NCBI GenBank assembly: GCA_018894105.1
Contig: CM032132.1
Span: forward strand, 30,741,379-30,805,378
Direction: 5' to 3'
DNA from: Jacaranda mimosifolia
Taxonomy: Eukaryota > Streptophyta > Magnoliopsida > Lamiales > Bignoniaceae
DNA: 64,000 bases
In this document: positions 11,381 through 22,559 of the stretch, one piece after another
Layout: the number at the start of each line of letters is the position of its first letter
How positions within the stretch are numbered: the stretch's first letter is position 1
Program-made: the position numbers and the translations under genes
The notes under the pieces: generated by a model
Databases searched by the model: none
What the model was told of the DNA's origin: nothing
What the model saw: only the letters and a program-made list of their open reading frames with translations

Positions 11381-12870
11381 GGGAAAATTGTAATTTTAGT
11401 CTCTCAAATATTCTCTATTTCGATTTCAATCAATTTTGATGTGGGGTTAGCATATTTGATCCATTACACATAAAATTTTCGCATATTGAGTCCAATTTGT
11501 GGCACATTTGGCCCTTCGGGTTCAAAATTTTTCAATTGAGCCTGCATAATGCAAAGTCAGCTTCAGTTGGGCTTTAAATTTGGGGTTTGCCATTTGTCAT
11601 GCAAACCCACATCAATTGCCATGTGTAATGCCATGTATTTTTTATTAATTAATAATAAAATAATAAATAAATTAAAAATAATAAAAATATAAAATAAGTG
11701 TCACTTATTCAATAATATTAAATAGTAAACATATCTAAAATAGTTTAATTAATAATGTTACATATTTAAAATAATTTATTTAATAATTAACTTTATTAAT
11801 AACATTAAATTCTAAATTTATTTATCAATTGAATTACATATTTCGTAATTCAAAATAAAATAAATAAATAATTTGAAAACAAAGCATTAAAATAATATAA
11901 AATAATTTATTAATTGAATTATACAGTTAATAATTTTAAAATAATAAATATCTCTAAAATAATTTAAATAAATTTAAATGAATTATTTATTAATTGAAAA
12001 TAAAATAAATAAAAAATTTAAAAATAGAACATTAAAATAATATTGCATATTTAATAATATTAAATAATAAATAGTATTTAAATCTATAAATAATTTATTG
12101 AAATAATTAAATTTAATAATATTATTGTAATTAATATGGTACATTAATGTTGCCACCCCCTTACCCCCAAGCTCCACCCCACCCACCCAGTACAGCCATG
12201 GGCTGCCGCTGCCATGAGTAGTGGCTGCTACTATACCTTTCCATCCTACCCTCCCTACCCCCCTGTGGTAGTTGTCGTTGCCATACCTTCCCATCCTCCC
12301 ATCCCCACCCCACCCCACCCCATCCCACCCCACACCCCCTTACACATATTCCTTTCCATTCCCTCTCGCCCCAACCTACTCGCCCGTCTGCAAGCATGGC
12401 AGCTGCCTACTGCAGCAATGGCCGCAATTGCAGTTGCCATCGCAACCACCTGATCTGGCGGCGAGTCACGAAGGCGGTAGGTGGTGGGATGCCTTCATAT
12501 AAATATCCTATGTATATATATTATATGTTTATATATGTATATACATATCTTAACAATAATATTCTTTCATATATTTTTTTTATAGGCTTTAGGGAATTTT
12601 TTATTAGTAATGATATGGCAGTAGACATGGCATGTGCCAATTACGTGGCATTACAAACATGTGTAAATTTGAGAAATGACAAAAAAAAACCCAATTTTAG
12701 AGCCAAATTGATGCTGACTGGGCGTTAAGCGGCTCAATTGAAAATTTTTGAGCCCGAAGGACCAAAAATGCGAAAATTTTATACATAATGGGTCAAATGG
12801 TAACCCCACGTCAAAATAGGTTGGAATCGAAATGGACAATAGTTGAGGGACTAAAATTGCAATTTTCCCT
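11381..12870. mobile_element. Non-autonomous MULE-like element (~1.5 kb)
   Basis: Left end GGGAAAATTGTAATTTTAGT and right end, opposite strand, GGGAAAATTGCAATTTTAGT form TIRs whose similarity extends about 270 bp inward (shared ATTTCGATT, GTGGGGTTA, AAATTTTCGCAT, TTCGGG and TCAATTGAGCC blocks). Flanking 9-mers CAAGTACTA (11372-11380) and TAAGTACTA (12871-12879) match at 8 of 9 positions, fitting a 9-bp Mutator-type target duplication. The interior is AT-rich to 12130, then a GC-rich island to 12500. There is no transposase. An insert of unlike composition within MULE-type ends is what a Pack-MULE looks like, but no donor gene is recognised. Confidence 0.8.
12150..12500. other. GC-rich, CCACC-repetitive island inside MULE-like element
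   Basis: Sharply different base composition from its AT-rich surroundings, with runs of CCACCCC, CCCATCC and GCTGCC. Several overlapping frames on both strands stay open over 60-110 codons, but their products are Pro/His- or Gly/Trp-rich low-complexity strings, as any such repeat would give. It could be captured host DNA or an expanded minisatellite. Confidence 0.55.
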
Positions 12871-12879
12871 TAAGTACTA

Positions 12880-13106
12880 TCATGCAGTATTCAACTTTTC
12901 CACACTAAGTGTTAAATAATAAGATGTATTGCAACATAATCAACTAGTATCACTATTATGAAGGTTAGGACTCCCACATACATTAAATTTGTAGTATAAT
13001 GAAACCATATATGATATGAATGAGAAAAAAGACTTGTTAACTACTTATTCACTAACTTCTCTTATATATACTTTATTTTATTTCGTGTTTTTTGTGTGAT
13101 TTTTAT
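12880..13106. other. Flank between MULE-like element and Gypsy-1
   Basis: AT-rich, no gene seen. Ends with TTTAT (13102-13106), the left target duplication of Gypsy-1. Confidence 0.5.
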
Positions 13107-13898
13107 TGATCCAAGTAGCCCAATTGGCCCAACCCAACAATACTCGACCAAGGCAACACTACAATATCTGGCGGTAATCGACTGGAACTCGACATTAGGG
13201 ACCTTATCCATCGTAGCGAGTACCGACGTTCACCTTCTCGACCAGATCATGGTCGAGCACAACCAAGATACGCATGCCCTTATCCGACCGTGAAAGTTTA
13301 ACCGCAACGAGATTGCATCTTGTCGACTAAAGCATGAGAAAATATATCGCAGAGGCACTAGCCTCAACTAGGGAGGTTGAGCCAAGATGATAACCTTTCA
13401 GCCGCATTGAATGCTCTTTCAGGTGGCGTGCCCCCGCATTAATGGCGTATGCTGCCATAGTACTGCATTTTCTCAATAACGCCAAGTTAGTATGCGCTAC
13501 CAGTGTACCACATGCTTTAGGCCGTGCCACCAAGAATCGTACATAGAGAGGAGAAGACCTCAAAGCCCTCAGATAAGGACAAGGGACATTCCTGCTCTAC
13601 AAGGGCACCGAAGTCATATCAACCTTACTGGGAAGGCTATAAATACCCCATTGCTAACCCTTAGCAAGGTATGCCATTTTTATCTTAAAGCTCTCACTCT
13701 GCTGCTCAATTCTCTAGTCGATCTATACTAACTTGAGCATCAGAGTGCTTTAGCTGAGGGCACCTCGGCTAGCCTGAAGTTTGCTGTTGATTACAAGAAT
13801 CAACTCTGATACACTCAAAGCTCACTCCTCGACCACCCTCTGGTCGATTTTGTTGGACTTCAACCCATTTTCCTCATATACTATTTTCACCCTCGTCA
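13107..13898 (+). repeat. Gypsy-1 5' LTR
   Basis: 792 bp, TGATCC...CGTCA, collinear with the 3' LTR at 25431-26221. It carries the element promoter. Indels against the 3' copy occur near 13150, 13440 and 13740. Confidence 0.93.
13638..13645 (+). promoter_or_regulatory. TATA box of Gypsy-1 LTR
   Basis: TATAAATA followed by CCCCATTGCTAACC, identically placed in the 3' LTR (25985-25992). Likely core promoter for gag-pol RNA; the start site would be about 30 bp downstream. Confidence 0.7.
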
Positions 13899-13900
13899 TT

Positions 13901-13916
13901 TGGCACCATTTGTGGG
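13901..13916 (+). other. Gypsy-1 primer-binding site
   Basis: TGGCACCATTTGTGGG begins two bases after the 5' LTR. It resembles the TGGCGCC-type sites of Tat elements, and Gypsy-2 has TGGCACCATC at the same place. The tRNA species was not determined. Confidence 0.75.
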
Positions 13917-13941
13917 AAGCTTTAGTCCGCAATCGAAAAAA

Positions 13942-16900
13942 ATGGTTAGCACTAGGTAAAAGCAAGAGTAGGATTAGGATCCACAAATCAAAACTTCAAA
14001 AGCATGAAAATAAATAAGCTACTCAAGCAACCAGGTATCTAGTCGTGCTATAGATCTGGATTACTAAGAAGAGTTACCTCTTGTAGCTCAAAACAAGGAG
14101 AAAATCAAGTATATCTCTCGGATCTAGAAACTATCTAGAATCGGCATAACGGAAAGACGGCAACCTTTGCCCCAATTATACTTCTCAAAAAATAACCAAA
14201 TTAAATGTCGAACACCTCTACACACTGAGGAAGATACTATGAAAAAATTGGAGCCAAAAGCGTTCTGGATCGCTCCAAGAAAATTCTCCAATCTGGAGCT
14301 ACTGTAGTAGATCTCCAAAATTCAGCAAGTCAAATGCCTTGCCTCTATTGATAAGATCTACACTCCGATCAATCTTCCAATTTCCCTTCATTGGAAGCTG
14401 GAGTTAGAGAGGAGAAAATGAGGTAGAGGAGGCTGATTTTTAGGTTGGAAAGAAGAAGGAATACAAAGCTTAACATATGATGCAATGCATGGAGAGGGAG
14501 AATTTTGGAGGGAATGCAAATAATCTAATCTTCACACTTTTTAGCAATGTATATCTCGAATTTGCTCACCCTCTATATCTATATATAGAGGGTGGAGGAT
14601 GTGATGCTAGTTGGCATCACACCTTCCTCAAGGTGACTGTCCAAGTGGCATACCAAGTTGGTAAATTCAAATTCAAGTTTTACTTGAATTTCATGTGCAT
14701 TTCAATTACATTTGGAATCTAATTCCAAATTAATTAAGATGCTAATTTAAATGGACACTTCATTTAAATTTTCCCTCCAAAAAGTATTCTTCCCATTAAT
14801 TAAATTAAACAGTTTAATTTAATTAATTAACCTTTGATTTAACTCTTAAATCAAACAAGCTTAACTCTTAAGCTTAAACTAGTCAACTAAACTCTTTAAG
14901 TCAGCTTGACCAATTGATGATCAATATGGCACCAAATAATTAACTCCTTAATTATTGGTCTAATTTAACTCTTTAAATGAGTTGATTAATTTAACACTTA
15001 AATTAATCAAACCAAAATTGACCGTTAAATTGGATCCTTGAAAATCTGTCACTAAAGGGTGAGTTTTTCAAACATTTAGAAAATTGCTCTACCAATTTTG
15101 GAAGCTAATTAGTTTTTGTGTGTGACCCAATAGATTCTACCATTTATTGGACATGGACTCACAACTCTTTATGACTTTTGAATATCTTATATTCATTTTA
15201 GTTTAAAACTCATTTTAAACTAATCGACTTAACTCAATTAATCTCATTAATCGAAGATTACCTACCCAATCTCCATGGTCGATGTCCAACCTCAAGCCCA
15301 TGGAACCTAACTAATTGGTCAAAAAGAATATTCTAGAGAACCATTATAGCTCTATGCGTACCATGCAAATACGGTCCTTCCGTCTCTTATCTCTCGAAAG
15401 AGGCCTAGGGCAAGATATTTGTCGGCTCCCTAATAGGCTCAATACTATGTCTCTATTCTCAATGTTCGATTCCTTTGTGCAACCTTATCTTTGGAAAACT
15501 CCTTTTCCAAATTGTCACACCACTTTGTGCAAGAATTTCTTGGAATTGATCATTATGGAATACATAAGATATGCACTCGTCCTTCATAAAAGCGAGAAGT
15601 CGGATTTCATCTTGGATCTCACAAACCTCCATGCCAAGTAGCTCATACCTACTTCAACTCGAAAGACTCGCTAAGTGATCAAGGAAGAGTCAAAGTATGA
15701 GGACCAGACACAAGGTTACCATGGATCCTCAGGTTAGAGGACTAATAATATGCACTAGCATAAGCGGGAGAAGTAACCACTACCGACTTGGCACTATGGC
15801 TATCTAGTGGATTCTCTGAAGGGTCTTTAGTGCCTTGTCTCTAACAAGCACCCACTAACAAGCATCCATATCTCATACAGTTGCTCATGGAATAGAGCAA
15901 TATCCAACTCTTGGATTTATGCATCGTTAGTGCAAGTCTATTTGGATCTTAGATGCCCCGACTCATAAGTTCATGTGACTTGAAAGATTTAAGATCACAA
16001 CCATGTAAGACTTATTCCATGGTCATCAAACCAAGTCCCGTAGTCATATGTGATTTAAGGGCTTCATCCAAATGCAAGTGAAGTAATAAAGAAAATGAGA
16101 TGAAGATGGCCATATAAAGAGTATCATTTAATCAAGATTGTTTTACAAGGAAAATCTAATTGGCTTATCGGGTACTATTCCAACACTAGGCGAGCCACTT
16201 CGGAGAGGAATGAGAACAAAAGATCACCAACTCCTTCTCCTTGACCTCAGTAAGAACTAGATTTGGTAGGAACCAGTTCCCTGCCAAAACAGGTGGTCAC
16301 CTTTACCGTGCCACAACTGATGCAATTGATAAGTGAGCAGATACCTGCTTATATTTCTGCTTAACTCTCAATCGCCTTGAATCGACACAACACATAGCCC
16401 GAGTCCACCTCCAGTACTACACCCCAGCCTACTCAGCGTGAAGAAAGGCCCATTAAAGATGAGAGTGATCGCCCAAAAACCAAGCGACCATCGACTTTAC
16501 GGGAAGATAGTCCTGGGCATTTTCCAAGAGAAGAAGCTCGGCAGCACCCCTGGGAGGAAATCGCTGACCCAGTTAACCATGGCATTCAACCCCATCAAGC
16601 CTCACAATGCGATAGGGTCAAATGCGCGAGACCCTAGACGAATAAGAACCTGACCCAGGCTGATGGAGAGGAATGGGATAAGGTCTCCCATCAAGAGCAA
16701 CAATTGAATCAGAGACTTGAAGAAATCTCGAGGAAGAACTAGAACAGAAACCCCTATCATGATAGCACTCCCTATTCTCATGGAGAGAGAGAGAGAGAGA
16801 GTCACCATTCATCCAAGAGATTGTCAACGAGTGCATTGTTATCGACGCTAAAGTCCCGATCGGACTGCCTATATATGACAGCTCGACGAATCCGAATGAG

Positions 16901-17845
16901 TACCTTTTCCAGTTTAAACATATGATGCAATTGCACGGACATAATGAGTACATCCATACGAAAATGCTGGTGACCACTCTCTAGGGCATTGCGCTCGACT
17001 GGTTTGTGAAACTTGAGCTAGCAACTATTTATTTATATGACCAGTTGTGCTATAAGTTCTTTCACTGATTTGCTAGTTGGAGAAAAGAAAAACTTCCTCA
17101 CACCCCCCTGCACATGGTCAAATAGAATAAGGGGGAGTCCCTTCACAATTTTTTCACCAGGTTCAATAGAAGATTAACAGCCCGCGGGTCAAATTTTTGA
17201 TCGATGTGTTCTTCCTAGGCCTTTGACATAAGGAATATGCCAATGCTTTGGTTCATGAGCAACCCAGGTCCATAGAGGAGCTACTTAACCTTATAGAGAG
17301 GTATATGACTCAAGAAGACATGAATAGGCTCAATTATGGTAGTCCTAAGGTCGACAAGAAGAAACATAGAGAGAAAGATGACCACCAGCATAAAGATGGT
17401 TATTGATCTCCTATCAGACGATTCCACAACTACCCTTCACTCAATGTTGCAAAAAAAGAGGTCTTGTTTGCCATTCAACATGACAACCTCCTCAAGAAGC
17501 CCATAACGTTGACTAAAACAGAGGCCATGAAAAGGTCAAAAAAATACTGCCACTTAGATCGACAGAGGAAACCTGATAAGGAGAACTATTTCAACGATCA
17601 AAAGGTTGATTCAACAAGGCCATCTGAAAAAATTTATCGATGAGAAAGCTCGACAAGAAGCAGGCATAACTGACCAAACACCCCATAGAGAACAAACAAT
17701 TAGCCCAAAGAAAGATGATAAGGGAAAAAAGCCTACCCTTGATCCTTGCCCACCCATCAAAGGAGTAATTGACACCATCATAGGAGGCTCGACTAGGGGG
17801 ATTCAAAATCAGCCAGAAGGCAGAGTCAACGTAGATTGGAGTTGA
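13942..17845 (+). pseudogene. Gypsy-1 gag, interrupted by solo LTR
   Basis: Capsid/nucleocapsid protein. The ATG at 13942 follows AATCGAAAAA, matching the likely gag start of Gypsy-2 (AACCGAAA-ATG), so I take it as the start. Coding resumes after the solo LTR: VTFTVPQLMQLISEQI near 16290 matches the Gypsy-2 Gag N-terminus. The retrotransposon-gag domain is clear at about 16850-17170 (PIYDSSTNPNEYLFQFKHM, QLHGHNEYIHTKMLVTTL, then GIALDWFVKLE). A zinc-binding-like stretch KYCHLDRQ (17550) and a basic linker QQGHLKKFIDEKARQE lead towards protease. At least six stops and several frameshifts occur. Without the 2.1-kb insert the gag region would be about 1.8 kb. Confidence 0.85.
14046..16185 (-). 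mobile_element. Solo Copia LTR (copy A) inside Gypsy-1 gag
   Basis: On the minus strand it starts TGTTGGAATAGTACCC at 16185 and runs about 2.1 kb; the same sequence borders the Copia-2 body and recurs at 52062-54321, 55131-56985 and 61552-63830. No internal Copia sequence lies beside it, so it is a solo LTR left by LTR-LTR recombination. A target duplication is only approximate (CTAGT at 14039-14043, CTAGG at 16186-16190), and the inner end near 14046 differs from the CTTCA end of the other copies, so the left border is uncertain by several bases. It is younger than Gypsy-1, which it interrupts. Confidence 0.85.
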
Positions 17846-18360
17846 CCAAATCCTTTTCAATTAAGATTGTATATCAACTCTCGACTAGCACGGAGCCAAT
17901 TTTTATCTCCGACCCTGACCTGATATCTATGGAAAATCACGGGGTTGACAGCAAGTTGGACTGCCCCCTGGTGGTGTCAGTAGAAATTCCAAACTTCAAG
18001 GTCAGAAAAATATTGGTCGACAACAGCAATTGAGCAAACACCATTTTCCTATCAACTTTGAAGAGAATAAATATGGGCAAGATGAAGTTCAAGCCTGTAT
18101 ACACTTCTCTCATCGAATTTGGGGGATCAAAGATCATCCCAGAAGGATCTATTAATCTATCCATGTCATTTGGGAAGGCTCATCGATGCAGAACTCTAAT
18201 GGTTAACTACTTGATCGTCGATGGGCCCCTTTGCCGAAAATGCTATCATTGGGTGATCAACATTGAACGACTTTCGTGCTATCATCTCGACCTACCATAT
18301 GAAGGTCAAATTCCTAACAACTGCTAGAACATGCGAACTCCTTTGTAATATGAAAGAGAC
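17846..18360 (+). pseudogene. Gypsy-1 aspartic protease
   Basis: Processes Gag-Pol. The segment VVSVEIPNFKVRKILVDN leads to the active site, which reads LVDNSN, stop, ANTIFLSTL (usual form LVDNGSSAN...). A stop (TGA) therefore sits inside the catalytic loop at about 18031-18033. After it come INMGKMKFKPV, GSINLSMSFGKA, FAENAIIG in a shifted frame, and STYHMKVKF, all collinear with the Gypsy-2 protease at 34090-34503. Confidence 0.82.
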
Positions 18361-18539
18361 TTAGTGGTGTTACACAATTTCAATCAAGGTAAACAAGTAG
18401 AAAACCTAATCCAAAATCAAACCCTCGGGGGATGCCCCATTAGCGAAACTTGAGGAGGGACAGCAAGCAAGAAGAGAAAACTAAAGGAGACCATAGTGGA
18501 GCCTGTCGGCGAGTTCAAGATAATCGAGCTGGAGCTGAG

Positions 18540-19960
18540 AAACCCCAACAAGACTACTAGGATCGGAACAGACATGTGCAATAGTATGGAATGTCTCATT
18601 GTAGATTTTCTCTGAAGAAACATTGATATTTTCGCTTAGATGGCATCCAACCTTCAGGGAATCAACCCCAGCATCATCGTCTACTGCCTGAATGTAGACG
18701 CCTCGTACAAGCCAGTAAAGTAGAAGACTAGGACCTTTAATGCTGAAAGGTGCCAGATCATCGAAGTGGAAGTCAACAAGCTTTTATAGGCAAGATACAT
18801 TATAGAAATTCAATACCCAAGTTGGCTTTGTAATGTCGTCATTGTCCCTAAAAATGAGGAAAAATGGCGTATGTGTAATGATTTTACTGATTTCAATAAA
18901 GCTTGCCCTAAAAAAGCTTGCCCTAAAGATCCTTACCCCCTACCTCGTGCAGATTTACTAGTTAATTCTACTACTGGTTGTGAGTTATTAAGTATGATGG
19001 ATGCATTCCAAAGTTATTACCAATTTTTTGGACACCTGAGGATAGGGACAGGACATCCTTTGTCATCCTTAATGGGGTTTACTATTTTTTTTGGTCAAGC
19101 TCTTTGAGCTCAAAAATGCAGTGTGACTTATCAAAGGCTAGTGAACTTTATGTTCAAGAATGAGATCAAAAAATCCATGGAGGTTTATGTCGACGACATG
19201 ATCGTCAAAATTGAAGAAGCATAAGATCATCTGATCGACCTCAACCACATATTGTTAATACTAAGAGTGTTTGGAATGAAGCTCAATCCTACCAAGCGTA
19301 TCTTTAGGGTACGATGAGGTAGGTCTTTGGGGTACATGGTTAGCCAACTAGGCATTGAAACAAACCTATAGAAAATTCAGGCCTAGGAAGGTTCATTGCC
19401 TGATTAGCTGATAAGAGTTTACCTTTCTTCAAGATCCTAATAAATACAAAGAAGTAAGGTTTTCAATGGTTAGAGAAATGTGACCAAGCCTTGGCTGACC
19501 TGAAACATTCTCTCTCTTCAGCACCTATGTTGGCCAAGCCTGAATTAGGAGAAATTTTGCACTTATACCAAGTAATCTCATCAGACTCAATCAGCTCGAT
19601 CTTGGTGTCGACTAGGGATGGCACCCATCGACCGGTCTATTACAGCAGCAAAGTACGGCAGGGTCCTGAGCATAATTATCTTAAGATTGAAGAATTTTCC
19701 TTTACTTTGGTCACAACAACAAGAAAATTGAGACCTTATTTCCAATCTCTCACCATCATAGTCTTGAAAAATCAACAATTACGACAAGTGCTATCAAAGC
19801 CGGATACATTTGGAAGATTAACAAAATGGGCAATCAAGCTGGGTGAATTTGACATCATATTTCAACCTAGAACCGCTGTAAAGGCCCAAATTTTAGCTGA
19901 TTTAGTCGCTGAGAGGCTCGACCTACCCGACCGGCATAACAACAACTCCCTTGTATGGAC
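18540..19960 (+). pseudogene. Gypsy-1 reverse transcriptase and RNase H
   Basis: Copies element RNA into DNA and degrades the RNA strand. RT starts near ECLIVDFL (18585), with YIIEIQYPSWLCNVVIVPKN (18800), KWRMCNDFTDFNKACPK (18860), DPYPLPRADLLV, a damaged SYYQ block and VYVDDMIVK (19185-19210), whose two Asp residues of the YxDD active site are preserved. A 15-bp direct duplication at about 18897-18925 repeats KACPK. RNase H runs from 19491 (LAKPELGEILHLY, RPVYYSSKV, NYLKIEEFSFTLV, KLRPYFQSLTI) and is the most open part. Stops at several points inactivate the RT. Confidence 0.88.
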
Positions 19961-20330
19961 TTTGCACATTGATGGATCAGCAACCTCCTCAGGAGGAGGA
20001 ATTAGCATCTCACTATGTTCCCTACTCCCTAAGGAGTATGATTTTACCATCAAGATCAACTATCCAGTAATGAATAATGAAGCAGAATACGAGACCCTCA
20101 TCACCAGTATGAGGATGGTAGCAGATTGAGTAGTCGAGCAACCAACAATCATCACTGACTCCCAGCTAGTCGTAGAGTAGGTCGAAGGGAACTTTGAAGC
20201 TAAGGAGTCTACAATGAGCAAGTACCTAGCTAAAGTGAGAAAACTATAGCAGCTATTCAAGAAATTCATCCTTAGCCAGGTCCCTCGATCAAAGAACAAA
20301 TGGACTGACGTGCTGTTGAAATTTACAAGA
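19961..20330 (+). pseudogene. Gypsy-1 second (Tat-type) RNase H domain
   Basis: A second RNase H-like domain follows the retroviral-type one: TLHIDGSATSSGGG (first Asp), NNEAEYETLITSM (Glu) and ITDSQLVVE (Asp). A dual RNase H is a hallmark of the Tat lineage; the extra domain is thought to be acquired and of archaeal/plant type. Stops at about 20127 and in the next 120 bp break it. Confidence 0.82.
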
Positions 20331-20479
20331 TTGATGAAAGGGAACTGGGATAAAACTATAACTTTTTTGGTTGCAAACAAGCCCACTATAAGTGTCCTCA
20401 ACCAAAACTTGGTGGGACAAGTCGAAGAAGCACCTTCCTCCTGGCAGGACATGATAAAAGTATACTTGAGAGAAGTAAT

Positions 20480-21669
20480 AGCCCCCAAGGACAAGGGCAA
20501 AACGCGTAGGCTAAGAGGTCAAGCCGCCAAGTTCACCCTTGAGGAGCATGGTCAGCTTTACCGGAGGTCGATCTCTAGACCACCATTGAGGTGTTTGACA
20601 CCAGGCCAAGCCTGCGAGGTCTTGCATGAAGTTCATGTAGGAATTTATGGCAATCATTCCGAATAATGGTCCTTGGCGCACAAATCATTAGATATAGGTA
20701 TTTCTGGCCAGCTTTACTAAAATATGCCATCAGTTTCGCCAAAAAAGCCCATCATGCCAACTACACTCAAACATCCCCCACTAGCTTGTGGCATTGATTG
20801 TAAACGTCCAAATCACATGGCCATTTGACCAGTAGGGGATCAACATAGTTGGTTCTTTCCCAACGATAACAAGTCAATGGAAATTCATGATTTTAGTGGT
20901 CGAATACTTTATGAAGTAGGTTGAATCAGAAACAGTACCTAAAATCACCGACGCAGCTATCAAGAGCTTCACATGGAAGAACATCATCTGCCATTTCATT
21001 CTACCCAAAGTTTTGATATCAGATAACGGGACACAATTCTAGAAAAGGAGTATGAGAAATTGGTGTGAAAACTTTGAAATTCGAAAAAACTTCACATCTG
21101 TTGGAAATCCACAAGCCACTGGCTAAATCGAAGTCACGAACAGAACTATCCTAGACCATCCCAAGGCTCGACCGGAGGGGATTGGCACAAGCTGGGCAAA
21201 TGACCTCCCTAGAGTACTTTAGGCATATAGGACAACTCCTCGAACAGCCACTGGGTACAGCCCATACAATTTGGTCTATGGATTCGAAGCCATCGTTCCA
21301 GCAAAACTCATACATCATACTACTTGAGTGATTCACTATAACCCAATCAGGAATGACTCCGAGAGAAAGTTTGACCTTAAGATAATTGACGAACTCCATC
21401 ATGAAGCATATGCAACGATGCAGAGGTACAAATTGAAAATGGCAGAATACTACAACAAAAGAGTTCGACGAAGAAGATTCAAAGTAAGAGACTTAAACCT
21501 CAAAAAAGTCAAAGTATCAAAGAATAAGGGGGAACTCGACCTAAAATAGGAAGGACCATACTCGGTGGTCAAGATCGCGAAGCATAATGCCTACCGACTC
21601 GCAGACATAAATGGCCACGAACTCCCTCGACCTTGGAACGCCATAAATTTGAGAAAGTTTTATGTGTAA
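20480..21669 (+). pseudogene. Gypsy-1 integrase
   Basis: The zinc-binding N-terminus shows the two His residues in EVLHEVHVGIYGNHS (20620-20655); the Cys pair follows in a shifted frame. In the catalytic core LISDNGTQF (21015) keeps its Asp, and SVGNPQATG, then IEVTNRTI (21100-21150), covers the Glu region. [20 protein letters not shown] (21220-21270) and a C-terminal RFKVRDLNLKKV, GPYSVVKIAKHNAYRLAD module (21475-21610) complete the Gypsy pattern. Stops at 21040, 21123, 21549 and elsewhere disable it. The frame ends near 21669. Confidence 0.87.
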
Positions 21670-21759
21670 AAAGGCCAAGGTCTCTACCTAAATGTACAAT
21701 AATACATCCCTAAATTAATGAAAACTATTTATGTTCCTACATCTATTCATCTGAAATAA

Positions 21760-22100
21760 AAAAATAAACGCTTTTAGCCCGAATTGATGAATAACTCAAC
21801 TGTTCAGAGTCAATCCCGTAGTCAACGTTTCAAACCACAAAACAAAGGCTTCTAGCCCAAATTAGTGAACGACTTAATCATTCAGAGTCAACCCTGTAGT
21901 CGACGTCAGTTTCAAACCATAAAACAAAGGTTGTTAGCCCGAATTAATAAACGACTTGATTGTTCAAAGTCGACCTTGTAGTTGACAATAGTTTCAAATT
22001 GTAAAGTAAATACCTCTAGCCCAAGTTAATGAAAGAGCTATTCGGCCATATGGTCAACAATGGGTTCAAACCTAAAGCAAGGGCTCTTAGCACAAACCAA
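21760..22100 (+). repeat. Gypsy-1 tandem repeat after integrase
   Basis: Four imperfect ~75-90-bp units, each with TAGCCC(G/A)AATTRATGAA, a CGACTTGATTGTTCAGAGTCGA-like segment, GTAGTCGAC and TTTCAAACC.T/AAA. Their positions are about 21773, 21847, 21926 and 22010. Tandem arrays at this position are known for Tat elements and can seed satellites. Confidence 0.75.
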
Positions 22101-22559
22101 TAAGTAGATCAATCGCACCCGAGCTCATCTAGAATCGATCGTGAAGTCGATCCCAAAGATAAGGAATGATGAATCAAATGAAACAAACCTACAAATGCTA
22201 GTAAAATAGAGTTATAACCTTAATTGACCTCATAGTTGATGACAAAGATGTAAATAGCATCTTTGACTAGTTCCAATATTTTCACACCAACCGATCTCCA
22301 AATCGACGATGAACTTGTTTAAATTGAGTTTCTTTATTAAGGGATCATTTAAAACAATTTCTAACCATAGAGCAAGTCACTTATATTGTTGTTTGTTAAT
22401 GTTAAATATTCGACAAGAATGACAAATGCTAAAACACAAATAAGTTGAACATAAATTGATGAAAAGGAAACACCATCAATTACACCTTAATATTCGGCCA
22501 CAAAAGTTGAGCGCAACATTAATAACACCTGCCTCGCAGGGCGACTAAAAAAAATGCAA

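Noticed and set aside
12161..12502. Several overlapping ORFs on both strands with Gly/Trp- or Pro/His-rich products
   Set aside because: They arise from CCACC/GGTGG repeats that keep most frames open; not evidence of coding.
15315..15641. 108-codon ORF, and similar frames at 53386-53697 and 63294-63614
   Set aside because: All lie inside LTRs of the Copia family, differ between copies and are not conserved as protein.
16785..16802. (GA)n run as a regulatory element
   Set aside because: A nine-unit microsatellite inside dead gag; nothing links it to regulation.
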